Positions 15,312-22,631 of a DNA stretch of 35,366 nucleotides are shown here, in pieces; within the stretch, counting starts at the first letter, position 1; each line of letters opens with the position of its first letter. The position numbers were made by a program, and so were the translations under genes. A model generated the notes under the pieces. It made no database searches. It had not been told where the DNA came from and was given only the letters and a program-made list of their open reading frames with translations. The stretch is from Methanomassiliicoccales archaeon. GTDB lineage: Archaea > Thermoplasmatota > Thermoplasmata > Methanomassiliicoccales > JAUVWO01. Location of the stretch: positions 1 through 35,366 of the forward strand of contig JAUVWO010000004.1 in the NCBI GenBank assembly GCA_030604065.1, in the 5' to 3' direction.

Positions 15312-16787
15312 ATGGACAGCAGCGAGACGCTAGTGCCCAAGTGTATGAGCACTCAGCACCCAGACAACGTGAACTCGCCATTCTTCGCCCATAGCGCTGA
15401 GCTCGGGGGGGATGACGAGATCCAGGAGGCGTACTACGTATTCTCCCATCTAGGCTGTGATGAGCAGATGTGGGACTGCGAGGGCAAGGAGGTGGATAAC
15501 TTCGTGGTCAAGAAATTGCTGTCCCGATACGACCACTTCTTCTCTAAGCAGCGTATAGGGGAGGATCTTTTCATCACCTTAAGGGTCCCGAATCCCTCAG
15601 TGGAACATAACGAGGCCAAGATCCTGCTGGAGGCGTTGGAGAGCATACCTCGTTCCTTGGACACCTCTCGTTTGTTCTATGGCGATGACCGCCCCCCGAT
15701 ATTCGAGGTCATCATGCCCATGTCCGCCTCGGCCAAATGCCTCGACCGTGTTTATCGTTACTACCGCGACTTCGTGGTGGGAAAACAGCATGTGGCTTTC
15801 AAGGAGGGCGATATCACCATAGCGGACTGGATCGGGGACTTTGGTCCCGAGCGCATCAACGTCATACCACTCTTCGAGGATTATAATAGCATGATGCACG
15901 CGCACGACATCACCCGTGAGTATCTGGAGGACAAGGACGTGTCCCGACAGCGGGTGTTCCTGGCCCGTTCGGACCCTGCTCTGAATTATGGGCTGGTGCC
16001 GGCGGTGTTGCTCAACAAGTTCGCTCTGATGAACCTGCATCAGTTGGAGGAGGACAGTGGCATAGAGATACTCCCCATCGTTGGTATGGGCTCAGCCCCG
16101 TTCCGTGGCAACCTCTCACCGAATAGGGTGCACCAGGTCATGGATGAGTATCCCTCAGTGCACACCCATACTGCTCAGTCGTCATTCAAGTATGACCATT
16201 ACCCAAATGAGGTCGAGAATGCGGTGGCGGCCATCCGTGACCACCGCCGCTCCGAGCCGCACACCGTGGAGATGCCCTGGGCGCTGGACGTGATCGACCG
16301 CTATGCGAAAGAGTACAAGAACCAGCTGCTGAAGCTCGCCCCTCATGTCAACGAAGTGTCCAAGACGGTGCCCCGTCGGCGCATGAGGAAGCTTCATATC
16401 GGGTTGTTCGGCTACTCCCGCAGCATGGATGGTGTGGCCCTGCCCCGGGCCATCGGATTCACTGCGTCCATGTATTCGCTCGGCATACCTCCTGAGCTTC
16501 TTGGTCTCAATGCCCTAAGGGACCGGGATTGGGAAAAGCTGGATGATGTGATGCCCCACTACCGTGAAACCCTGGCCCAAGTGATGGTATATGCCAACCC
16601 CAATTCGTTCCTACTACTACCGGATGATCTGGTACGGGCCCTGAGATCATTGGACCTGGATTTCGAGCCCGATGAGGATCACCATCGCATATCCGACAGC
16701 GTGGTCAACTCGCTCAAGCATCGTCGTGCCGATGGAATGCAGAGGCTGGTGCTGCGGGCCGCCAACCAGCGAGGCTTCCTGGGATAA
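15312..16787 (+). CDS. ppcA: archaeal-type phosphoenolpyruvate carboxylase
   Basis: 491 residues, in the range of the archaeal PpcA family (about half the bacterial enzyme). The N-terminus CMSTQHPDNVNSPFF is the family hallmark; FLARSDPALNYG and GMGSAPFRGNL are further conserved blocks with the substrate-binding arginines. It carboxylates PEP to oxaloacetate, feeding biosynthesis from C3 units made from acetyl-CoA. GGGGTGA lies ahead of the ATG. The RACo-like gene follows after 31 nt on the same strand, so carboxylation and acetyl-CoA synthase maturation may share a transcript. Confidence 0.93.
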   Translation: MDSSETLVPKCMSTQHPDNVNSPFFAHSAELGGDDEIQEAYYVFSHLGCDEQMWDCEGKEVDNFVVKKLLSRYDHFFSKQRIGEDLFITLRVPNPSVEHNEAKILLEALESIPRSLDTSRLFYGDDRPPIFEVIMPMSASAKCLDRVYRYYRDFVVGKQHVAFKEGDITIADWIGDFGPERINVIPLFEDYNSMMHAHDITREYLEDKDVSRQRVFLARSDPALNYGLVPAVLLNKFALMNLHQLEEDSGIEILPIVGMGSAPFRGNLSPNRVHQVMDEYPSVHTHTAQSSFKYDHYPNEVENAVAAIRDHRRSEPHTVEMPWALDVIDRYAKEYKNQLLKLAPHVNEVSKTVPRRRMRKLHIGLFGYSRSMDGVALPRAIGFTASMYSLGIPPELLGLNALRDRDWEKLDDVMPHYRETLAQVMVYANPNSFLLLPDDLVRALRSLDLDFEPDEDHHRISDSVVNSLKHRRADGMQRLVLRAANQRGFLG

Positions 16788-16818
16788 TTTGATATCCGCA
16801 CCCGTAGATGGTGTTCGC

Positions 16819-18588
16819 ATGAGGGTGACCTTCCTCCCAGACGATGTGACCGTAGACGTGGAAAGAGGGGTATCTCTCATGCAGGCCGCTGAGCTGGCCG
16901 AGGTGCAGCTCCATGCCCCATGCGGGGGCAAGGGCACCTGTGGGCGCTGCAAGGTCATAATCTCTGGTTCGGTGGATGCGGAGCGGGACAGTCATATCAG
17001 CGATGCCGAGTGGGCGGCCGGATACCGTTTGGCCTGTCGCAGTGGCGTGGCCGGTGACGTCACTGTGATGGTACCAGATCCGCCAGAGCTCAGTCGTCCC
17101 CGAGTGCTGGTGCGGACCCCTGGAGAGGTATCGAACATGACCCCCATAGTACAGCGGTCCTCGATCGAGGTTCCGGTGGCGTCCATGGATGACCCCACCG
17201 CATTGCTGGAGCGGGTATTGGGATCGGCTGGCGAGGGGATAGGGGCCTCTGTACCCCTGGATCTGATACGAAGTCTTCCTGAGGTGGTCTCCCAGTGTAA
17301 TGGCAGCGTAGACGTCCTATTAGGGGCAAAAGGTCTCGTGACGGTTCTGCCCCGAGGCTCGGTGTACGGCATGGCCGTTGACCTAGGCACAACCACTGTG
17401 GTCGTGAACCTGATCGATCTGGACACAGGGGGTACGGTAGCCGGGGCTGCTGGTTACAATGACCAGATACTGATGGGTGAGGACGTCCTCTCTCGTATAG
17501 AACGGGCCGAGGAGGGCGACCTGGAGAGGCTTCGTCAGCTGGCGCTGGGCAGTATCAACCGCTTGACCGTCGAAGCCATAGCTGCCATCGATGGATCCAC
17601 TGACCAGGTGACGACCGCCGTGGTCGCTGGCAATACGGCCATGGCCCATATGATGTTGGGGGTCGACCCATCCAGCATACGATATCACCCGTACTCGCCT
17701 GCCTTCAACGCTTCACCCATGCTGTCTGCGGGAGAAATAGGTCTGAAGATCCTGCCCGCGGCCCCGGTGATGCTGGTGCCAGGCACTGCTGCATGGGTAG
17801 GCGGCGACATAACTGCCGGCGTGGTAAGTAGTGGCATGCACCGACGATCGGAACTCTCCCTGCTTATCGACGTGGGCACCAATGGAGAGGTGGTGCTCGG
17901 CAACCGGGATTGGCTTATGTGCTGCTCCTCGTCCGCGGGGCCAGCTTTCGACGGGGGGGAGGTAGCCTGCGGCATGAGGGCCATGGATGGGGCCATCGAT
18001 CGGGTGGGATCGGACCTTGGGTTCCATGTCCTCGGTGATGCACCCCCCCGTGGCATCTGCGGTTCCGGGCTGATCGATCTGATAGCGGCCATGCTTGAGC
18101 AAGGTATCGTGGATCGTAAGGGGAGATTGCAGGATCATATATCGGTCACAGAGCGGGACGGCATCAAGGAGATGACCTTGTGCCCTGGGATCGCAGTGAA
18201 CGAGGACGACATAGCCAATCTGATCCGGTCAAAGGCGGCGGTCTTCGCCGCCATCCGTTGCCTACTCCGAGCCGCGGGGCTGACAATAGGCGCGGTAGAG
18301 CGGTTGCACTTGGCGGGGGGTTTTGGCCATTATGTCGACCCAGATAATGCCGTTGCCATCGGGCTGTTGCCCGATATCCCTCGGGATCGGTTCTCATATC
18401 TTGGGAACTCATCGCTGGCGGGAGCCAGGGATGTCCTGCTGTCCACGCCCCGTCGTCTCGAGGCAAGGGAGGTGGCGGCGTCTATGACCTATGTGGACCT
18501 CAGCACTTCTCCGGAGTTCTTCGACGAGTTCACCTCGGCCCTGTTCTTGCCCCACACCGACCTGTCCCTGTTCCCGCGGCCTCAGTAA
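16819..18588 (+). CDS. corrinoid protein reductive activator (RACo-like, DUF4445)
   Basis: 589 residues from ATG 16819; the track start at 16672 lies inside ppcA. The N-terminal [2Fe-2S] plant-ferredoxin domain has Cys35, 41 and 44 (CGGKGTCGRC) and Cys73. A large ASKHA-type ATPase domain follows, with MAVDLGTTTVVVN, LLIDVGTNGEVVL and LAGGFGHYV. RACo uses ATP to reduce inactive Co(II) corrinoid to Co(I) in the corrinoid iron-sulfur protein. The gene sits beside the methionine synthase, CooC-type gene and acsC/acsD, exactly where an activator of AcsCD is expected. Methanogen RamA is a different architecture. Confidence 0.88.
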   Translation: MRVTFLPDDVTVDVERGVSLMQAAELAEVQLHAPCGGKGTCGRCKVIISGSVDAERDSHISDAEWAAGYRLACRSGVAGDVTVMVPDPPELSRPRVLVRTPGEVSNMTPIVQRSSIEVPVASMDDPTALLERVLGSAGEGIGASVPLDLIRSLPEVVSQCNGSVDVLLGAKGLVTVLPRGSVYGMAVDLGTTTVVVNLIDLDTGGTVAGAAGYNDQILMGEDVLSRIERAEEGDLERLRQLALGSINRLTVEAIAAIDGSTDQVTTAVVAGNTAMAHMMLGVDPSSIRYHPYSPAFNASPMLSAGEIGLKILPAAPVMLVPGTAAWVGGDITAGVVSSGMHRRSELSLLIDVGTNGEVVLGNRDWLMCCSSSAGPAFDGGEVACGMRAMDGAIDRVGSDLGFHVLGDAPPRGICGSGLIDLIAAMLEQGIVDRKGRLQDHISVTERDGIKEMTLCPGIAVNEDDIANLIRSKAAVFAAIRCLLRAAGLTIGAVERLHLAGGFGHYVDPDNAVAIGLLPDIPRDRFSYLGNSSLAGARDVLLSTPRRLEAREVAASMTYVDLSTSPEFFDEFTSALFLPHTDLSLFPRPQ

Positions 18589-18620
18589 ACCTTAACTAGG
18601 CCGTAAGGAATCGATGCTCG

Positions 18621-19637
18621 ATGGACTGGAACTGCACTGCAACCTGTGTGGGTTCGCTGCCCCATACGGATCCGGTGGCGGCGGTGGACCTCATCGTCTC
18701 CCGTCCCGCTCTCATTCCGTTCTGGCCGCAGCTGCCGGCTCGGGGGTTCAGGGAGAACATGTATGCCCAGTACGCCAGCCGACTCCCCGGTATGCAGATG
18801 GACGAGGGCTCGCAGCGGCTTACGGTGGATCTTGATGATTACGACCCCTTGGAGTTCTACACGATGATGCTTTCGGAGGAACTGGATTGGTTCGCCATGC
18901 CCGAGGCGCTGTTCAGCGGGTATTACGAGCTCATCGAGCGCGACCTGGGTTATGCCACCTTCATCAAGGGGCAGGTCACTGGTCCGGTTTCGGAAGGGTT
19001 GCAGATCCTGGATCGCAAAGGTAAGCCGGTTCTGTACGATGCGTCGTACTCGGAGATCGTGCGAAGGAACCTCAACATGATGGCCAGATGGCAGCAACGC
19101 CAGCTTTCCGCTCTGTGCCCGAACACTATAATGTTCCTCGACGAGCCGTCGTTGTCGCTTATGGGGACGCCGTTCGCATCGTTCAGCAGTGTCGATGCAA
19201 CTCGGTGGATGGATGAGACCTTGGAAGGGGTGGAAGGATACACCGCCATCCACTGCTGTGGAAACACCGACTGGCCCACGGTGCTGGCCAGCTCGATCGA
19301 CATACTGTCGTTCGATGCCTACAGTTATGGCCACACCATCGCTCTGTTCCCGGAGGAGCTATCAGCGTTCCTGGAACGAGGAGGGTCACTGGCCTGGGGC
19401 CTGGTACCCAATACACAAGAGGCACTGGCCATCGAGGACGCTGACAACCTGGTCCGTCTGTATGAGATCCACATATCGTCCCTGGTGGTGAAGGGCATGG
19501 ATGAGGACCTGTTACGGAGGCGGACCTTGGTAACGCCTCAATGCGGTCTTGGGGGGCTGTCGGTCGCTGAGACCGGATCGGTGCTGGATATGCTGGTACA
19601 GGTATCTGACCTGCTGGGTGAGAGGCTCGGGGCATGA
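18621..19637 (+). CDS. core methionine synthase (MetE-like, MesB-type) or UROD-family methyltransferase
   Basis: 338 residues, matching only the catalytic barrel of MetE. The N-terminus CVGSLPHTDP and the zinc ligands His211 and Cys213 (AIHCCGN) plus Cys308 (TPQCGLGG) fit the MetE zinc site; the acidic ligand is not certain (Asp232 is nearest). The folate-binding N-terminal half is missing. Core-MetE enzymes of anaerobes with a Wood-Ljungdahl pathway are proposed to use the methyl group of the corrinoid iron-sulfur protein, which fits the position between RACo and acsC. Its stop overlaps cooC by 4 nt. A methyltransferase with another substrate remains possible. Confidence 0.75.
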   Translation: MDWNCTATCVGSLPHTDPVAAVDLIVSRPALIPFWPQLPARGFRENMYAQYASRLPGMQMDEGSQRLTVDLDDYDPLEFYTMMLSEELDWFAMPEALFSGYYELIERDLGYATFIKGQVTGPVSEGLQILDRKGKPVLYDASYSEIVRRNLNMMARWQQRQLSALCPNTIMFLDEPSLSLMGTPFASFSSVDATRWMDETLEGVEGYTAIHCCGNTDWPTVLASSIDILSFDAYSYGHTIALFPEELSAFLERGGSLAWGLVPNTQEALAIEDADNLVRLYEIHISSLVVKGMDEDLLRRRTLVTPQCGLGGLSVAETGSVLDMLVQVSDLLGERLGA

Positions 19638-20356
19638 TGATCGCCATTGCTGGCAAGGGTGGTGTGGGCAAGAGCACCGTGGCCACAATGCTGACGCTGG
19701 CGCTGGGCAAGGAGTCTCTGGTCTTGGCGGTGGACGCCGATCCCAATCCCACTCTGGCAGAGAAGTTGGGTATGGATGCGAGGACGACCCTGGCGCAGGT
19801 GCGCGAGGGCAGCCGGGAGGCGGGAGCGGATGGCGTTCCCAAGCACGAGGCGGTGGCCTTGCGGACCAGGATGGCGTTGGAGGAGGGAGAGGGCTTCGAT
19901 CTTCTGACAATGGGTCGACCAGAGGGCAGGGGCTGTTACTGCTATATCAACAACGTTCTCAAGGGAACGCTGGAGGATATGTCCGATCGTTATCCTTGGG
20001 TGGTGGTGGACAATGAGGCTGGTATGGAACACCTGTCCCGTGGCCTATTGCCTTCGGTGGATGCTTTGGTGATCGTCTCCGACGCCACACCAGCTGGATT
20101 GAGGACCGCAGGGCGGATTGCCGAGCTGGCCGATGAATTAGGTCTGGATGGGGTTAAGAGGGTGATGCTGGTCAACCGGATACGGGGCCAAGGGGAAATA
20201 TCCTCGCCCCGGTCTGCTGGTGTCCTGGTGCTCATGCCCGCGGACCCGGAGCTCGAGATCATGGACATGGAAGGGGAGCCGGTCCAGTTGGACCGGATAT
20301 CTACCGCCACTCGGGCCGCCTTGGGACGATTGATCGCCTCGATCAGAGATCCTTGA
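19634..20356 (+). CDS. cooC: CooC/AcsF-type nickel-insertion ATPase
   Basis: 240 residues. The deviant P-loop GKGGVGKST (residues 7-15) marks the SIMIBI/MinD class; Cys101-x-Cys103 (RGCYCYINN) is the metal-binding CxC of CooC; VVVDNEAGMEH is the switch segment. CooC/AcsF load nickel into CODH or acetyl-CoA synthase using ATP. No CODH gene is in the window, so AcsB is the likely client here. Its start overlaps the methionine synthase stop (ATGATG) and its stop overlaps the convergent acsC stop by 14 bp. Confidence 0.88.
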   Translation: MMIAIAGKGGVGKSTVATMLTLALGKESLVLAVDADPNPTLAEKLGMDARTTLAQVREGSREAGADGVPKHEAVALRTRMALEEGEGFDLLTMGRPEGRGCYCYINNVLKGTLEDMSDRYPWVVVDNEAGMEHLSRGLLPSVDALVIVSDATPAGLRTAGRIAELADELGLDGVKRVMLVNRIRGQGEISSPRSAGVLVLMPADPELEIMDMEGEPVQLDRISTATRAALGRLIASIRDP

Positions 20357-21650
20357 GCATACGCGGCAGTCCGGAGGACTCCCGCGGGCCCACGATGACC
20401 CTCATGCCTGAGGCCTCCTGCAACTTGCCGCTCATTCGGGCCACCATGCCCGGTATGATCAGCATATCCGATCCATTTTCCTTGGCCTTGGATGCATCCA
20501 TGGCCTTGATCACATGGTCCACGGTCAGCTTGCCAGCTGAGTAGGCGGTGAGGACCGACAGTCCTTCGGTATCCACCACCTGCAGCCAAACAGGCACCCG
20601 GCTACGCTCGATGTCGCTGGCCACGGTGAAGTAGGTCAATGAGAAGTTGGTGGTGAACAATATGGGTGAGCTGTTGTCAGGATCGTTGATGGGGTACAGC
20701 CCCTCTTTGACCTGAATTGGTACCTGGGGGTCGGTGTATATGTTCTGCCTGAGAACGAACAGGGGCAACGCCTTCTCTGGCCCAATATCCTCGAATGCCA
20801 CTAGGCTACCATATTTCATGGTGGCCACCAGTGCCATGGTCGTTCCGTGGTCATCATCGGGCACACACACCATGAACGGATGGCCCAGCCCGCGGAACGA
20901 GCGCTTGATGGCGTTGCGCCGCAGTATCGTCCCCATCTCCAGAAGCTCCCGAGATGTGGACACGTCCAGGTCCAGGACCAGGTCCTCGATGCCGGCGGCG
21001 CGTGCGTTCTCTACCAGCTCGACCAGGCCGTCCAAGGTATTCGATCGTAGTGCCATGGGGGCGCCGTGCGCCTTGGCCAGTCCTGCCATGCCAAGCGGAC
21101 GGTCAAGACCGTGGACGAGCGGTCTCTGATCCGGTACGACCGACAAGGCCGCGGACATGCAATCCGGGTCCCGGACCATCAGCATCAGCGGCATGCCCAA
21201 GGCGGCGGCCTGACCGGTAACGGTTGCGAATCGTGCTCCGTCACCGGAGTCGCAACGCACTGCCACCAGGTCCATGGATATGGTCTCACCGATACGCTCG
21301 AAGCTGAGCTCACCGAATCGAGCCAATTTGTTCTCGATCTCGGTATCGGTCATCGTATCGTTGATGATCATCGCATAGGCCGTGGGATGGTCGAACCGTC
21401 GCTCATGGCGATAGAGCACCGTCTCATCACCCATCTCCACGGTACGCTCCTTGCCGATCGTCACCCGGCGTATCGGCGGGGCCGAGGACTCGGCCATCGC
21501 CGTCTTGGCATCGTCGGAGACATGGGGGCAATCATCGAGCTTTGTCTTCTGGTTGGCCAACTGCATAGCGAACGCCAGGCAGGTGGGGAAGCCGCAATCG
21601 CCGCAGTTGGTCTTGGGCAGCATCTTGAAGAACTCGATGGCGGTGGGCAT
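20343..21650 (-). CDS. acsC: corrinoid iron-sulfur protein large subunit
   Basis: 435 residues, the normal length. Cys16, 19, 24 and 41 (CGDCGFPTC...DDCP) bind the low-potential [4Fe-4S] cluster; a TIM barrel (about 100-320) and a C-terminal B12-binding region (TEGLSVLTAYSAGKL, then a glycine-rich tail) follow. With AcsD it carries the methyl group on cobalt to acetyl-CoA synthase. The ATG directly follows the acsD stop (TGAATG), so the two are coupled. The sequence reads as the bacterial/archaeal AcsC/CdhE family; phylogeny is needed to place it. Confidence 0.93.
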   Translation of the reverse strand: MPTAIEFFKMLPKTNCGDCGFPTCLAFAMQLANQKTKLDDCPHVSDDAKTAMAESSAPPIRRVTIGKERTVEMGDETVLYRHERRFDHPTAYAMIINDTMTDTEIENKLARFGELSFERIGETISMDLVAVRCDSGDGARFATVTGQAAALGMPLMLMVRDPDCMSAALSVVPDQRPLVHGLDRPLGMAGLAKAHGAPMALRSNTLDGLVELVENARAAGIEDLVLDLDVSTSRELLEMGTILRRNAIKRSFRGLGHPFMVCVPDDDHGTTMALVATMKYGSLVAFEDIGPEKALPLFVLRQNIYTDPQVPIQVKEGLYPINDPDNSSPILFTTNFSLTYFTVASDIERSRVPVWLQVVDTEGLSVLTAYSAGKLTVDHVIKAMDASKAKENGSDMLIIPGMVARMSGKLQEASGMRVIVGPRESSGLPRMLKDL

Positions 21651-22565
21651 TCAGGCCACCTCCATGAGGTCCTCGATGGCGTCGATCACAATGCCAGCTG
21701 CTCTGGCGCCACGGATGATGACCACGTCCGCTCCCGAAAGTAGGGCGGCAAGCGCGGTGGTCGCCTCCCACCAGGCCACCCGTTCGGACGGGTCACCCAA
21801 CCCCGGACCCTCCTCTGAGGCCTCACGCACCTGCCATGCAGGCACCGCGTCGCAGAGCATGGGCACCTGCAGCATGCGGTCACCACTGAGCGCGGCTAGA
21901 CGAATGCGCTCGTTCACCGAGTAGGAGTATTCAAGTCCCATACCCAACGCTGCCATGAGCGGGTCCATGATCACAGTGCCCAGATCCATGCCGAAATCGG
22001 TCAGCAGGATGTTCATCTGCTTGGCCAGGTTGATATCAAGGTTAGAGAATGCTATGAGTGGGTTGCCGCCAGCCATCGAGGTGGCTGCCACGGTGCGATA
22101 GGTCTCCTCTTCGGCATGGCCCAGCACCACTCTCCCCGCTGTGGCGGAGATAGCCTCTATTACCTTGGCATCGGATCCGGGGTTACCACTGCCGTATACG
22201 ATGATCGGCACATCGACCGCCTTTAGCACACGTGTCACCATATCTGCGGCATCCTCAGGTGGGCGAGCATCACCATCGGGGTCCGTGGATATCAGTCTTA
22301 GACAGATGGCGTCGGCACCGATCCCCACCCATGCCTGGGCCCAAGCTTCAGGTGTGTCGATCCTGCCATCGAACTGCCTGGCAGCCATTTCCGGATAGTC
22401 GGTCAGCGTGTCCAGGACCTCGCCGGCCACCATGGGACGGTTCGTTGTTCCCTTCTCGAAGGACAGGAAGGGCATGCCTCGACCCCCGCCAATGGTGCGA
22501 TCGCCTAGCTCGATGGTGCCAATGGCACTGGACTATTTCTCCTTAGGTATGGGAACCTTGGACAT
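21651..22565 (-). CDS. acsD: corrinoid iron-sulfur protein small subunit, with in-frame amber at codon 11
   Basis: The uninterrupted track ORF (22475, 274 aa) starts at MPFLSFEKG. The same frame extends upstream to an ATG at 22565 with AGGAGAG before it and a TATA box 55 nt away, broken only by TAG at 22533-22535. The extension (MSKVPIPKEK-stop-SSAIGTIELGDRTIGGGRG) contains the TIELGDRTIGGG strand-turn that aligns with the conserved VxxGGxxALPF start of AcsD/CdhD, so translation probably covers it. The rest has the TIM-barrel blocks ADAICLRLISTDPDG, VYGSGNP and IMDPLMAALGMGLEYSYS. Possible explanations are pyrrolysine, a nonsense mutation or sequencing error, or re-initiation at ATT or at ATG 22475. 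Confidence 0.85.
22533..22535 (-). other. in-frame amber codon in acsD
   Basis: Codon 11 of the acsD frame starting at 22565 reads TAG, then TCC AGT GCC. A sense codon such as TAC, TAT or TGG is one substitution away. Confidence 0.85.
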
Positions 22566-22613
22566 CCGTTTCTCTCCTGGCCACTGTTGGGCCCGTTTGG
22601 CATGAGACCATTG

Positions 22614-22626
22614 ATTTTTATATAGG
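22614..22626 (-). promoter_or_regulatory. TATA box of acsD/acsC
   Basis: Minus-strand CCTATATAAAAAT in the 66-nt gap after acsB. It predicts a start near 22594, leaving a 29-nt leader with AGGAGAG before ATG 22565. Confidence 0.6.
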
Positions 22627-22631
22627 TTTGG

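Noticed and set aside
16672-16818. Upstream start for the RACo-like gene
   Set aside because: It overlaps 100 bases of ppcA, and the ferredoxin domain begins right after ATG 16819.
18614-18835. 73-aa ORF at the start of the methionine synthase-like gene
   Set aside because: It is an out-of-frame shadow; the family N-terminus lies in the 18621 frame.
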